Positions 31,997 through 42,824 of a stretch of DNA of 64,000 bases are shown here, one piece after another. Origin of the DNA: Treponema sp. (GTDB lineage: Bacteria; Spirochaetota; Spirochaetia; Treponematales; Treponemataceae). The notes below the pieces were generated by a model. That model had not been told where the DNA came from. It saw only the letters and a list, made by a program, of their open reading frames with translations, and made no database searches. A program made the position numbers and the translations under genes. The number at the start of each line of letters is the position of its first letter. Position 1 is the stretch's first letter. Location of the stretch: the NCBI GenBank assembly GCA_016282835.1, contig JAEELR010000225.1, positions 1 through 64,000 of the forward strand, read 5' to 3'.

Positions 31997-33034
31997 ATGA
32001 GTGACAAAGAAAACAAGCTTAAGACTTTTTTTTCAAAGATGAAGATTAATTTTGAAAATCAAATGCAAAATATTGCTTCATGCAAAAAGCAGTTTATCTG
32101 GACAGTAATTTTAACTTTTATTGTAATGGGAATTACCTGTCTTGCAGTATTTTTTGCTTCTGTACAGGGTGCTGAAAAGGTTATGGTTCCAAATGTTGTC
32201 GGAAAAAATTTAACTGAAGCAATTCTGGAAATGGGCGAAAAAGAATTATATCCAAAACTCATACTTAAATATTCTGATGATATAAATGATGCAGGAAAAG
32301 TGCTGGAGCAGAATCCACCGGCAGGAAGCATTGTAAAAGCCTATAGAAGAATGACTTTAACTGTGAGCCGTGGAATTTCACTGGAAGAAATAGAAGACTA
32401 TGTTGGAAAGCCAATAGATGAAACCTTAAAGAGACTTGATGTTTTGTACAGAGGTGAATATGCAAATGTAAAAGTTGCAAAACCCTGCTATACAAAATCT
32501 GAAGAAGCTAAAGGCACAATCATTGCACAGTTTCCTGAAGGCGGAACATCGGTATACGAAGATGTAACTTTATATTTAATAGTAAGTAACGGAACTGAAG
32601 AAACTTTAGTAACTGTTCCTGGCGTTGAGGGCCTTTCAATTTCTGCTTTACAGAACAAAATCAATGAAGGCAATTTAATCTTTGATATAACTCCAGTAAA
32701 TGTTTCCGGAAAAGAAAAAGGAGGCATTGTTAAAAATCAGGAAATTCAGGGTGGAAATGCAGTCAGCCCTTATACAAGAGTTTCTCTTTCAATGACAGTA
32801 AAAGATGATTCTTCTGCTTCAACAAGACAGGGTGTTATGGAAACTAATTTACCGGAATTTTTATACCCTATGTTAATCAGGCTTGTGGAAATAGATTCTT
32901 ATGGTCACACAAAAACATTAATCAATTCATATCACACGGGCGGACATTTAACTTTTCCTTATGAAGCTTCAAATGGTTCAACCTTACGTTTATATGTTAG
33001 AGATGAACTTGTAAATGAAATTGTAATTCAGTAA
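31997..33034 (+). CDS. PASTA-domain membrane protein
   Basis: Single TM then repeated PASTA units (VPNVVGKNLTEAILEMGE..., VTVPGVEGLSISALQNKI...). Confidence 0.88.
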   Translation: MSDKENKLKTFFSKMKINFENQMQNIASCKKQFIWTVILTFIVMGITCLAVFFASVQGAEKVMVPNVVGKNLTEAILEMGEKELYPKLILKYSDDINDAGKVLEQNPPAGSIVKAYRRMTLTVSRGISLEEIEDYVGKPIDETLKRLDVLYRGEYANVKVAKPCYTKSEEAKGTIIAQFPEGGTSVYEDVTLYLIVSNGTEETLVTVPGVEGLSISALQNKINEGNLIFDITPVNVSGKEKGGIVKNQEIQGGNAVSPYTRVSLSMTVKDDSSASTRQGVMETNLPEFLYPMLIRLVEIDSYGHTKTLINSYHTGGHLTFPYEASNGSTLRLYVRDELVNEIVIQ

Positions 33035-33051
33035 TTAATGGATGGTACGAA

Positions 33052-34059
33052 ATGGAAAAAATGATTACTAAAGCAGAACTTGATGAATGCGCACAATACA
33101 TAAACTCTTGCCGCGAAGAGCTTTCGAAAAGAGTAATCGGGCAAAAAGAAGTTGTTGATGGAATTATTACAGCATTAATTGCAGGAGGTCATGTTCTTCT
33201 GGAAGGAGTTCCTGGCCTTGCAAAAACTTTAGCCGTAAGAACTTTTGCTGAAATCAGTGGACTTGATTTTAAGAGAATTCAGTTTACTCCTGATGTTTTG
33301 CCTGCTGATGTAACCGGAACTTTAATTTATGAACAGAGCACAGGAAAATTCAGTGTAAGAAAAGGTCCTGTTTTTTCAAATGTAGTTTTAGCTGATGAAA
33401 TAAACAGAGCCCCTGCAAAAGTACAGTCTGCTCTACTTGAAGCAATGGCAGAAAACAGTGTAACAATCGGTGAAACAACATATAAACTTCCTTCGCCATT
33501 TTTTGTACTGGCTACACAGAACCCAATTGAACAGGAAGGAACATATAATCTACCGGAAGCAGAATTAGACAGATTCTTACTAAAGCTTATCGTGAATTAT
33601 CCGTCGCTTGAAGAAGAATTTGCAATTGTAAAAACAGAAGGAAAGGCTTCGGAAATTCCTGTAAAGAAAGTATTTAATGAACATGCTTTTGAAAAATGCA
33701 GGCAGGCAGTAGAAGCAATTACTGTAGATGAAAAAATTCTTTCGTATATAGTTTCACTAGTAAGTGTTACCCGCCCTGATTTTGACAGAAAGGCAGACAG
33801 AAGATCAGCAACTACTAAAAATGATATTCAGCGCTACATTTCATTTGGTGCTTCTCCAAGAGCTGGAATTGCATTGTTAAAGTGTGCAAAAGTAGTAGCT
33901 TTATTTTCGGGCAGAAGCTTTGTATTCCCTGAAGATGTTAAGTCTGTTGCAAAGCAGGTTCTCCGCCACAGACTGGTTTTGAATTATGAAGCTGCAGCAG
34001 ATCAGGTTACCGCTGATGATATCATAGAAAAGATTTTAGACTTAATGCCAGTTCCTTAA
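33052..34059 (+). CDS. MoxR family AAA ATPase
   Basis: LLEGVPGLAKTLAVRTFA, LADEINRAPAKVQSALLEAMAE, ATQNPIEQEGTYNLPEAELDRF. Confidence 0.96.
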   Translation: MEKMITKAELDECAQYINSCREELSKRVIGQKEVVDGIITALIAGGHVLLEGVPGLAKTLAVRTFAEISGLDFKRIQFTPDVLPADVTGTLIYEQSTGKFSVRKGPVFSNVVLADEINRAPAKVQSALLEAMAENSVTIGETTYKLPSPFFVLATQNPIEQEGTYNLPEAELDRFLLKLIVNYPSLEEEFAIVKTEGKASEIPVKKVFNEHAFEKCRQAVEAITVDEKILSYIVSLVSVTRPDFDRKADRRSATTKNDIQRYISFGASPRAGIALLKCAKVVALFSGRSFVFPEDVKSVAKQVLRHRLVLNYEAAADQVTADDIIEKILDLMPVP

Positions 34060-34093
34060 TGTTTTAAGAGGGATTTTTACAAAGATAAAATAA

Positions 34094-34969
34094 ATGGAAA
34101 AAAACCAACTTTCTAAAAAGGCAAATTTACTTCATTTAAGCTCATTAAAACTTGCAGAACGAATGCGAAATGGAAATTTTAAATCGCTTTATCACGGAAG
34201 GGGTATAGAGTTCAGTGGCGTTCGTGAATATTTACCTGATGATGACGTGCGCTCTATAGACTGGAATGTTACTGCAAGAATGGGAAAACCTTTTGTAAAA
34301 ATTTTTGAAGAAGAACATGAGCTGGATATTTTTCTTGTAATAGACAAATCAGTTTCAATGAGTAATGGTACTGGATTACAGTCCCGACTTGAAGCTGCAA
34401 TTGAATGTGCTTCTCTTTTAACGCTTGCTTCATTACACAATAACTGCCCGGTTGGTGCCGTTACCTTTGACGGAAAAATAAATTTCTTCTGTGAACCAAA
34501 AGCCGGAAGAAATCACGCAATGCTTGTTCTTTCTAAGATTGAAAAAGAATTCGATAAAAAAACAAATGGTTCTGCTTTGAATAATGCTTTACAGGGTGCA
34601 GAAAAAATTCTGAAGAAAAGTTCACTCATAATGATTCTAAGTGACTTCAGGACTACGGGCTGGGAAAAACCATTTTCTCACTTGTGCAAAAAAAATGATG
34701 TTATTGCAGTAAGAATTCAAGACCCGCTCGATGAAGCACTTCCTTTAGTTGGTTCTGTTCCGTTTGTGGATCCTGAAACACATTTCCACACAACGCTTCC
34801 AACTTTTTCTTCAAAGTTTGCAAATGCCTGGAAACGCGACAACGATATGAGACTGCACAGATGGGAAGAAGAAGTTATTCGCCACGGTGGAATTCCTCTG
34901 ATCTTAAATACATCGAATGAGCCTGCATCACAATTAATAAAGTTCTTTAGTATAAGGGAGAAATCCTGA
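34094..34969 (+). CDS. DUF58 domain protein
   Basis: GRGIEFSGVREYLPDDDVRSIDWNVTARMGKPFVKIFEEEHELDIFLVID. Confidence 0.94.
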   Translation: MEKNQLSKKANLLHLSSLKLAERMRNGNFKSLYHGRGIEFSGVREYLPDDDVRSIDWNVTARMGKPFVKIFEEEHELDIFLVIDKSVSMSNGTGLQSRLEAAIECASLLTLASLHNNCPVGAVTFDGKINFFCEPKAGRNHAMLVLSKIEKEFDKKTNGSALNNALQGAEKILKKSSLIMILSDFRTTGWEKPFSHLCKKNDVIAVRIQDPLDEALPLVGSVPFVDPETHFHTTLPTFSSKFANAWKRDNDMRLHRWEEEVIRHGGIPLILNTSNEPASQLIKFFSIREKS

Positions 34970-36051
34970 TGAAAAAAAGAATTTTGTTTTTTGTTCTTCT
35001 TGTTTCAAATATATTTCTTTTTGCGCAGAATAATAATGAAGCCGATTTAGATAAAGTCATTCAGATAATGGTTCCGAAAGAAATTTATATTGCAGACAAA
35101 GGCTTGGTTCAGTATACGTTCAAAACTCCAATAGATTTATTTGCAATGACAAGCCAGGAATATATTTTTGGTGAAGAGATGAGAATTCCTGTAGAAAAGC
35201 TTTCGTTCCTTGTGGACCAGAATGAATGCTCTCTGGAAAAAGTTTTAATCCTGAGAAACGGTTTAAGTTACAACCTTTGCATTACCTTTGTTCCGTGGAA
35301 AACAGGAGAAATAAAATTCAGCGAATTTGATTTGGTAAAATTATGCATCGAATTAAATCCAAATGATGAAGTTGATGAATATGCTCAATCTACAACTTAT
35401 CCAATCAGAATTGAACCGATTAAAATTTCTTCGCTTTCTGAAAAACTGAATATCGTAAACATAAAAGCTCCGTATCCGCCGCTCCTGATTCCGGGTACAA
35501 CTTATGTTATATGGAGCATTATAATTTTAGTTTTGGTTTTTATTGTTTTAATTGCAATTTTTATAATCCGCTTACAGTTTTTCCTTAATAAATACAGAAT
35601 TTTAAAAATGCATATTGATTACAAAAAGAATTCGATTCGAACTAGAAGACGCTTAAAAGCACTTTTGAAAAATAAAAATAAATCAGATGATAAAACCTTC
35701 TGCTATAACTGGCAGAAACTTATGCGTGAATATCTGGAATATCGATTTAAAGTTTCATTTTCATCAGTTTCTAAAAATAAAATGCATTCCCTTATTTTTT
35801 CCGTAAGTGATTTTGTTTTTACAGAGGAAGAAGAGTCAGCACTCGATAAACTTTCAAGGCTTTTTGTCCGCACAGACTATATTCGTTTTGCTCAAGGGTC
35901 TATTGATTCGCAGCTTTTGCCGGTAGAAGAACACAGGGCAGAACTTTTGGATAATGAACGAAAAACAATTGTAGAAGAAACATATTCTATAATAAATATT
36001 TTTGAATCGATGTTTAAAAGATGTGAGATTAAAGAGGATATAAAAAAATGA
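34969..36051 (+). CDS. Bat-operon exported/membrane protein of unknown function
   Basis: Signal peptide, internal TM, overlaps neighbours in the operon. Confidence 0.6.
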   Translation: MKKRILFFVLLVSNIFLFAQNNNEADLDKVIQIMVPKEIYIADKGLVQYTFKTPIDLFAMTSQEYIFGEEMRIPVEKLSFLVDQNECSLEKVLILRNGLSYNLCITFVPWKTGEIKFSEFDLVKLCIELNPNDEVDEYAQSTTYPIRIEPIKISSLSEKLNIVNIKAPYPPLLIPGTTYVIWSIIILVLVFIVLIAIFIIRLQFFLNKYRILKMHIDYKKNSIRTRRRLKALLKNKNKSDDKTFCYNWQKLMREYLEYRFKVSFSSVSKNKMHSLIFSVSDFVFTEEEESALDKLSRLFVRTDYIRFAQGSIDSQLLPVEEHRAELLDNERKTIVEETYSIINIFESMFKRCEIKEDIKK

Positions 36052-37049
36052 TAGATTTTGAAAATCCGCTGGCATTTTTATTTTTACTCGCATTCCCTGT
36101 ATTATTGTTTTTGCGATATATAAAAGTTTTTACCCCTCTTTCATTTCCTATAAATTTAAGTGACTGGAATGGTTCAAGTTTCAGCTGGAACAGGAAGAGC
36201 AGAAAGTTTTTTACATTCTTTGCTAATTTTTTAAACTTTATGGGATATTTTGCTTTAGTTTGTGCTCTTGCAAATCCTGTAAAACATAATCAGAAAAAGA
36301 TATTTTACTCGCGTGGTTCAGACATAATTTTTGTAGTAGACATAAGTCCTTCTATGGCATCGCAGGATATAGCCGGTTCCTCTAGATTTGAAGCAACGAA
36401 AAAAGCAGTTCATTTATTACTCGATGAGAATTCCGGTAGTGCTGCAGGTTTAGTTTTAATGGCAGAAGAAGCAGTTCTTGCAGTTCCTCCGACAATGGAC
36501 AGAAACACTTTTTATTCAAAACTTGATTCAATGACAATCGGTGAATTGGGAGACGGAACAGCAATTGGCACGGGTTTAAGTCTTGCAACTTATCATCTGG
36601 AATCTTCTCTTGCACCGAAAAAAAGCATTGTATTGATTACTGACGGTGAAAATAATTCAGGCTCAATCCATCCGCAGACAGCAGCAAATTTTGCAGTAGA
36701 AAAAAACATTTCACTTTATATTCTGGGTATTGGAACTAAGGGAACGGTTCATCTGGAATATACAGATAAAAAAACAGGTCATTTGTATTCGGGCTTTTAT
36801 GAATCGAATTTTGATGGAACCCAGCTTGCAGAGCTTGCAACAAAAGCCGGCGGTAAATATTTTGAAGTTGATTCATTGCATTCTTTAGCACACGCATTTG
36901 AATCTGTAGGAAAAAATGAAAATATAGTTCAGACATATCAGATTAAAAACTTTGATATAGAACTTTACTTTTATTTTGTTCTTGCTGCAATCATTATATT
37001 TGCCGTTGCATGGATTATTAAGCGTATTTTCTTACAGGTGGTTATATGA
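36048..37049 (+). CDS. batA: BatA-like VWA-domain membrane protein
   Basis: VWA MIDAS IIFVVDISPSMASQDI; terminal TM helices. Confidence 0.88.
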   Translation: MIDFENPLAFLFLLAFPVLLFLRYIKVFTPLSFPINLSDWNGSSFSWNRKSRKFFTFFANFLNFMGYFALVCALANPVKHNQKKIFYSRGSDIIFVVDISPSMASQDIAGSSRFEATKKAVHLLLDENSGSAAGLVLMAEEAVLAVPPTMDRNTFYSKLDSMTIGELGDGTAIGTGLSLATYHLESSLAPKKSIVLITDGENNSGSIHPQTAANFAVEKNISLYILGIGTKGTVHLEYTDKKTGHLYSGFYESNFDGTQLAELATKAGGKYFEVDSLHSLAHAFESVGKNENIVQTYQIKNFDIELYFYFVLAAIIIFAVAWIIKRIFLQVVI

Positions 37050-38668
37050 ATTTTACAATTGCAAGACCCCAGGCTTTTTATTTTATACTTCTCTTAATTT
37101 TTGCACTTGTATACGTTATAAAAAGATATTCGAGAATTAAAAAAACATTCTCTGAAAAAAACGGTGTAAGAAATCAGGTATATGCTTTCAGGCGTTTTAA
37201 GGTTTGCTTTATTTCCAGAAGCATTTTTAGAACACTCGCTGCTCTCTGTGTAATTTTTGCGTTTGCAGGAATTTCGTGGGGAACAAAAATCATCCCTGTA
37301 CAAAAAAATGGAAAAGCAGTTTCTTTCGTTTTTGATATTTCGTACAGCATGGAAACAAAAGACGCACCGGAAAGAACAACCCGCTTACAGGCCGCAGCAA
37401 ATTATGCACAGCAGTTACTTGAATATATGGAAGGAGTGCGAATCAGCATAGTTCTTGCAAAGGGTGACGGAATTATAGCCTTGCCTTTAACAGAAGATTA
37501 TCCTGCCATAAAAACTTTGCTGAATAATTTGTCTCCAAAGCTTATGACAGCACAGGGTTCATCTCTTGGAAAGGGAATAAGATGCGCAGTAAATTCTTTT
37601 CCTACTCAGACAAGTGAAAGCTCCTTCATCTGGTTATTTACTGACGGTGAAGAAACAGACGGCAATTTAGTTTTATCTATAGAAGAAGCTGCTGCCTCAG
37701 GAATTCCTGTTGCAATAATCGGTTTTGGTTCTGAAAGAGAATCTGAAGTTCTGGCAGGCGACGGAGTAACAAAAGTAAAAACTGCATTAAGAAGTGCTGA
37801 AATTTTAAAAGTGATTGAACAGGTAGAAAAGATAAAAAATATAAATCATTCTACAAAAAATCCTATTGTTACATACGTAGACGCTTCGGAAATGGGTTCA
37901 GCCTGGAAGCTTTTAAAAGCACTTTCTTTAACAAATTCTGAACTTGAAATTTCGTATGAATCACAGCCAATAGAACGAAACACTTTGTTTATTATTCTGG
38001 CCTTAGTTTTCTATATGTTCTCATTTATTTTTGGTGAAGCAGATTTAATACAGGGTAAACACACTTTGTTTTCTAAGTTTTCATCATTAAGTATTGTATT
38101 ATTTTTATTTTCAAGCTGCGGATTAAAAACAAGAGAAGGAAAGCAAATTCTAGAAGGCAGTTTAAACTGGAGTAAAAAGAATTATCAGGAAGCAATTGCA
38201 AATTTTATGAACGTCGAAATTTTATCGGAAAAAGAAAATGATAAAATGGCAAACGATTATGCACTTTGTAATTTAGCAACAACTTATATTATGCAGAATG
38301 AAAATGATGCTGCCCTGGAAAAATTTGATCAGATTTCAAAAGACGCTCCTGAAAATATTAAATTTGCCATTTATTATAATTCAGGAATAATTGCTCATCG
38401 TCGCGGTGATTATGAAGCAGCTTCAAAATTATTTAAAGAAGCACTTTTTATAGACAGCTCAAATATTGATGCAAAAGTAAATTATGAATTATCTCTTCTG
38501 GGAAAAAATATACAGGAAAAACAATTAGAAAAGCAGTTAGAACCTGTTATTGAAACAAATAATAATACTTCTTTTGAAAAGGAATTGTATTCGGTTATAA
38601 AAGAAACGGAGTCTAAGCAATGGAAAAACAAGCAGCAGGAATCAGAAAAATCTTCTTTAGATTATTGA
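37046..38668 (+). CDS. batB: BatB-like VWA protein fused to a C-terminal TPR (BatC-like) region
   Basis: VSFVFDISYSMETKDAPERTTRL (MIDAS), TMs, then TPR repeats (AIYYNSGIIAHRRGDYEAASKLFKEALFIDSSN). Confidence 0.85.
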   Translation: MNFTIARPQAFYFILLLIFALVYVIKRYSRIKKTFSEKNGVRNQVYAFRRFKVCFISRSIFRTLAALCVIFAFAGISWGTKIIPVQKNGKAVSFVFDISYSMETKDAPERTTRLQAAANYAQQLLEYMEGVRISIVLAKGDGIIALPLTEDYPAIKTLLNNLSPKLMTAQGSSLGKGIRCAVNSFPTQTSESSFIWLFTDGEETDGNLVLSIEEAAASGIPVAIIGFGSERESEVLAGDGVTKVKTALRSAEILKVIEQVEKIKNINHSTKNPIVTYVDASEMGSAWKLLKALSLTNSELEISYESQPIERNTLFIILALVFYMFSFIFGEADLIQGKHTLFSKFSSLSIVLFLFSSCGLKTREGKQILEGSLNWSKKNYQEAIANFMNVEILSEKENDKMANDYALCNLATTYIMQNENDAALEKFDQISKDAPENIKFAIYYNSGIIAHRRGDYEAASKLFKEALFIDSSNIDAKVNYELSLLGKNIQEKQLEKQLEPVIETNNNTSFEKELYSVIKETESKQWKNKQQESEKSSLDY

Positions 38669-40038
38669 TTTTTTGTTTATTCATAAATACTCATTTTTTT
38701 CTTTATGCAAAAAATCCTTCGTGGTTGGAATTATCAAAATTAAAATTTCATAAAGGAGAGGAATACTTTTTTACCGGAACAGACTGTCCTTTTTATATTG
38801 ATATTCCTGATGTAAAACCAGAAAATGTTCAGCTTAATGTAAACAAACTTCCGGACAGTGTAAGTTTTATTTCTTCGAAAAAAGAAGTACTAATGCCGCG
38901 CTATAATGTTGATGGAACTTTACTAACGCCGGGTGGAACGCATCTGGTGATGTATCTGAAATTTGAAGTTGCAGGCCGACATAGAATTCCTTATGTTCAT
39001 ATGATAATGAACGGATATTATATGACTCCGGCAATTGGAACCGTAGAAGTATTTGAAAATCCAAGATTTATGCTTCCTTCAATAGAGATAAAATTTTTTG
39101 ATTCAGAATCAAACGAAATAAATGTCAGGAAAAATCAAATCAGGTTAAAGGAGACAGAGCATTTAAATTTTACGATTTATATAAAATATGCTGTACAATT
39201 AAATGTATTCACCTGGGATTTGCCGGAAAATTCTTTATTTAATGAAATTAAATCCTTTGAGGAAATGAATAATGTCAATAAAAACAAAAACACGAATTTT
39301 AATCCGTCTCCAATTCCTATTGCGACCTTTGACTGGCAGGTGTTAAAAAAAGGGACTTACGAATTACCAAAATTTTATATTACTGCAACAACTTATAATG
39401 GCTTTGATTATGATTTAGAAATTCCAAGTTATAGAATAATAGTCGATTCATTAAACTTGAAAGCAAACCCGGCAGATGAAGAAAAAATCAAGAACCTCTT
39501 CTCCTATGCATTTACAGAACCTTTGTCGGCACAAAATTATACAGAAGAAATAAAATGCACAGAACAGGATTTGCAGGCACTTTTGAGCTTTTATCATGAT
39601 GAAATAAATTCATTTCCATTGTTTAATAAATCCTATAAAAAGCGTATAGAACTTGAAAAAAAACTCGGGCTTACACAGGGAAAAAGTAAAGCAAGTAAAC
39701 CCTTTCTTTATATTCTAATTACAATTACTGTTATTACATTATCTGTTTCAATTATTTTATTCTGCGTTAAAAGAAAAATTGTTGCTTTTATAGTTTTAGT
39801 GTTTGCAGCAGTCAGTCTTGTGTTTACTGGTATTCAGATGAATAAAGTTCTTACTGAAACTGCTTTGTATAAAGGCGGGGCAATAAATTCAATTCCTGAA
39901 AAAAACATTACTTCCGGAGTAAGAATAAAAGAAGGAAGCTGTGTTGTTGTATTAAAAAAAGTTGGTGACTGGTGCTATATTCGCTGCAATGATACTTCGG
40001 GCTGGATAGAAAAAGAAAACCTGATAATGATTAAATAG
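38620..40038 (+). CDS. BatD/BatE-like protein with C-terminal SH3-like domain
   Basis: Signal peptide, BatD-like N-terminus, C-terminal SSGVRIKEGSCVVVLKKVGDWCYIRCNDTSGWIEKENL-type SH3. Confidence 0.7.
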   Translation: MEKQAAGIRKIFFRLLIFCLFINTHFFLYAKNPSWLELSKLKFHKGEEYFFTGTDCPFYIDIPDVKPENVQLNVNKLPDSVSFISSKKEVLMPRYNVDGTLLTPGGTHLVMYLKFEVAGRHRIPYVHMIMNGYYMTPAIGTVEVFENPRFMLPSIEIKFFDSESNEINVRKNQIRLKETEHLNFTIYIKYAVQLNVFTWDLPENSLFNEIKSFEEMNNVNKNKNTNFNPSPIPIATFDWQVLKKGTYELPKFYITATTYNGFDYDLEIPSYRIIVDSLNLKANPADEEKIKNLFSYAFTEPLSAQNYTEEIKCTEQDLQALLSFYHDEINSFPLFNKSYKKRIELEKKLGLTQGKSKASKPFLYILITITVITLSVSIILFCVKRKIVAFIVLVFAAVSLVFTGIQMNKVLTETALYKGGAINSIPEKNITSGVRIKEGSCVVVLKKVGDWCYIRCNDTSGWIEKENLIMIK

Positions 40039-40053
40039 TGTGGAGGTACAAAA

Positions 40054-40605
40054 ATGAACATGGATGAAATAATGAAGCAGTATGATGAATTGCAGAAAAA
40101 ACAAAAGTTAAATAAAACTCCACAAGTTTCACATAAAAAACCAAACGCTTTAACAAAGGAAGAAAAGCTTGCTGCTAAACAGGGATATTCCTACGAGCAG
40201 ATAATGGAACAGGAAAGTAAGCGACGGGCGAATCCAATGGAAGTGTGGTTAAACCGATACGGAACCGTTGATAAAGATAGAATTGCAGACGAGAAAAATG
40301 AAAATGCTAAGCTGCACAATATTGATTACCTGAAAAAAATAAAGCCTCAGGCAACAATAGATTTACATCAGCTTACAAAAGATGAAGCGTGGAACAGACT
40401 GAATGCGTTTGTCAGTGAATGCAAGCAGAAAAACTTAAAGAAGATTCTGATTATTCACGGAAAAGGAATACATTCAAATGGTTCAGATCCAGTTTTGGGC
40501 CCTATGGTAAAAATGTTTATAGAGCAGGATAAACGGCTTGGAACTTCAGGGCACCCGGACAGAAACAACGGCGGAAACGGAGCAACCTGGGTCTTAATAA
40601 AATAG
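40054..40605 (+). CDS. Smr (small MutS-related) domain protein
   Basis: ATIDLHQLTKDEAWNRLNAFVSECKQKNLKKILIIHGKGIHSNG. Confidence 0.92.
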   Translation: MNMDEIMKQYDELQKKQKLNKTPQVSHKKPNALTKEEKLAAKQGYSYEQIMEQESKRRANPMEVWLNRYGTVDKDRIADEKNENAKLHNIDYLKKIKPQATIDLHQLTKDEAWNRLNAFVSECKQKNLKKILIIHGKGIHSNGSDPVLGPMVKMFIEQDKRLGTSGHPDRNNGGNGATWVLIK

Positions 40606-40647
40606 TTTTTACTTGTAACAAAAAATTAAATTTATTATTTTAGAGAT

Positions 40648-41265
40648 ATGACTGATTTATATAAAGTTCTAGAAATTGAAAAAACCGCTACAAGCGATGA
40701 AATAAAGAAAGCATATAGAACTCTCGCGTTTAAATATCATCCTGACAGAAATGCAGGGAACAAAGAGGCAGAAGAAAAATTCAAAAAAATCAATGAAGCT
40801 TATTCTGTTCTTGGAGATGAATCAAAACGCAGGGAATATGATTTATACGGTTCATCTGGCTCAGCACAAAATACACAGAATTATCAGAACACATATTATC
40901 AGCAAGCCTATAATAACAATGATTTTGATTACACACGCTATTATTCCTGGTCAAATTTTAATGAAGAAGCAGATCCATTTAGTGATTTCTTCAATAACTT
41001 TCAGAATAAAAACGCTTATAACAAAAATTCATATACTTATACAAACAATAAGACAGAGTATTCGAATTCACATTACGGCTGGAAAAAACTTGGTCGTGGT
41101 TTACTGCACACCTTTGCTTCAGTTATAGGCGCAAGTCTTTTGAAGTGGATATTTCCATTAAATCTGTTTTGTCTGTTTGGAATTTTTACAGGAATTCTGG
41201 AAGTTGTAAGGGCAGTCCCATTAATTGCAAGGGAAATGCAGTCAAAAACTAATTCTAAAAAATAA
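40648..41265 (+). CDS. DnaJ-domain protein with C-terminal hydrophobic segment
   Basis: [51 protein letters not shown]. Confidence 0.93.
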   Translation: MTDLYKVLEIEKTATSDEIKKAYRTLAFKYHPDRNAGNKEAEEKFKKINEAYSVLGDESKRREYDLYGSSGSAQNTQNYQNTYYQQAYNNNDFDYTRYYSWSNFNEEADPFSDFFNNFQNKNAYNKNSYTYTNNKTEYSNSHYGWKKLGRGLLHTFASVIGASLLKWIFPLNLFCLFGIFTGILEVVRAVPLIAREMQSKTNSKK

Positions 41266-41295
41266 AAAAGGCTGCCTCTTACGGCAACCCTCTTC
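41262..41295 (-). terminator. Terminator between dnaJ-like gene and infA (strong on minus strand)
   Basis: Minus strand GGTTGCCGTAAGAGGCAGCCTTTTTTATTTTTTAG. Confidence 0.75.
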
Positions 41296-41298
41296 TTT

Positions 41299-41520
41299 CT
41301 AACGCTCTCTAAAAATTATTCTTCCGCGGTTTAAATCATATGGTGAAAGTTCAACTTTAACACTGTCACCAGGAACAATTCTAATGTAATGTTTTCGCAT
41401 CTTTCCACTAAGATGTGCCAGGATAACGTGTCCATTCTTAAGCTCAACACGGAACATTGTGTTTGGTAAAGCTTCTTTTACAACACCTTCAACTTCAATA
41501 GCTTCGTCTTTATTAGCCAC
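41299..41520 (-). CDS. infA: Translation initiation factor IF-1 (GTG start; ORF track start is too far upstream)
   Basis: [74 protein letters not shown] ggagg before GTG. Confidence 0.97.
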   Translation of the reverse strand: MANKDEAIEVEGVVKEALPNTMFRVELKNGHVILAHLSGKMRKHYIRIVPGDSVKVELSPYDLNRGRIIFRER

Positions 41521-41612
41521 GATTCCTCCAATAATTTTGTTTGCCTTTTTGGAAATTTGATGTATACTATTATGATAAAAAGGAAAGGGACTGTCAACAT
41601 GGGAGGTATGAT

Positions 41613-41969
41613 ATGAAAAAAGATTTTCCTGAAAAACAAAAGAAGAAATTAATTGCACAACGTAATGAAATTCTTGATTCACTTGTAGGACGAAATGAAC
41701 AGTTAGCATCACTTGTAAATACTGTAGAAGCAGGAGATGACGCTGATATTGCATCAGATACAATAGATAGAACATTACTTAATTCTTTAGGAGAAGCAGA
41801 TCAGAAGCGGCTTGCAATGATTGATGCTGCTATAGAAAGTATTAATAGAGGAACTTATGGAATCTGCCTTCTTTGCGGAAAACCAATCCCGGAAGAGAGA
41901 CTTGAAATTGTTCCTTATGCTGCACTTTGTGTTAATTGTCAGGCTATTGAAGAAAGAAAAAATCGATAA
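41613..41969 (+). CDS. DksA/TraR C4-zinc-finger family protein
   Basis: [21 protein letters not shown]...[14 protein letters not shown]...[29 protein letters not shown] gggagg. Confidence 0.92.
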   Translation: MKKDFPEKQKKKLIAQRNEILDSLVGRNEQLASLVNTVEAGDDADIASDTIDRTLLNSLGEADQKRLAMIDAAIESINRGTYGICLLCGKPIPEERLEIVPYAALCVNCQAIEERKNR

Positions 41970-41975
41970 AGAAAG

Positions 41976-42824
41976 TTAAATCTTTTGAAATTTATAAGAG
42001 CCGTCTGTATAGTAAGTAATTTCTGTATAGCCGGCTTTTTTTATGTATTCAATTCCTTCTGCAAACCAGGCATCTAAAAGCTCTTTATGGTGACAGTCAG
42101 AACCTAAAGTAACCGGGATATTTTTTTCCTTCATAAGAGACAGAAAATATGGACTCGGGAAAGGTGTTGATAAACCGTAGCGAACTATAGGGCTTGTATT
42201 TATTTCTACACAGCATCCGTTTTTCACCATAGCCTTAACCGTTTCTTTTAATTCATTTTTATACCAGGAAGCGTTTTCATCGAATAGAACATTTTTACCG
42301 TTTTGTATGCGGATTAAATCAGGGTGTCCCATAAAAGTAAAATCACCGTGTAAAAGCATTTCCCTTTCGAGAGCAAAATATGTCTGCACGGCTTTTTTTA
42401 CATTACCATTAAACGCTTTATTTATTCCTTCCATAACATGAGCTGGAGAACCATCTGCTTCAAAATATCCTTTATTGCCCGGAACATAATGAACGGAACC
42501 AATTAAAAAATCTGCATTAAACTGTTTGTACCGGCTCATTTCAGGACAGGTAACGCCAGCTATATAATCTGCTTCAAACCCGAGCTGAATCTGCAATTTA
42601 CCTTCGTAGAGTTTTTGTACTTCGCGGACTTTGTTACAGTAGGCTTGGAACTGATTTATATTCATATGATATTCGCTTGAAAACGGATACATTGAATGGC
42701 TTGAAAACCCGAGGATGTCAAAACCCTTTTCTAAAGCAGTCTGAGCCATTTCTTCAATAGTATTGTTTCCGTCGCAAAAAACTGAATGTGTATGATAATT
42801 TGTTTTCATAGTGATACTTTCCAT
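41976..42824 (-). CDS. hisK: PHP-family histidinol-phosphatase
   Basis: TNYHTHSVFCDGNNTIEEMAQTAL, GFSSHSM, FMGHPDLIR, TLGSDCH. Confidence 0.88.
   Translation of the reverse strand: MESITMKTNYHTHSVFCDGNNTIEEMAQTALEKGFDILGFSSHSMYPFSSEYHMNINQFQAYCNKVREVQKLYEGKLQIQLGFEADYIAGVTCPEMSRYKQFNADFLIGSVHYVPGNKGYFEADGSPAHVMEGINKAFNGNVKKAVQTYFALEREMLLHGDFTFMGHPDLIRIQNGKNVLFDENASWYKNELKETVKAMVKNGCCVEINTSPIVRYGLSTPFPSPYFLSLMKEKNIPVTLGSDCHHKELLDAWFAEGIEYIKKAGYTEITYYTDGSYKFQKI

Noticed and set aside
41299-41775. 158-aa version of the infA ORF
   Set aside because: The N-terminal extension overlaps the divergent DksA-like gene and is not IF-1-like; true start is GTG at 41520 with an SD.
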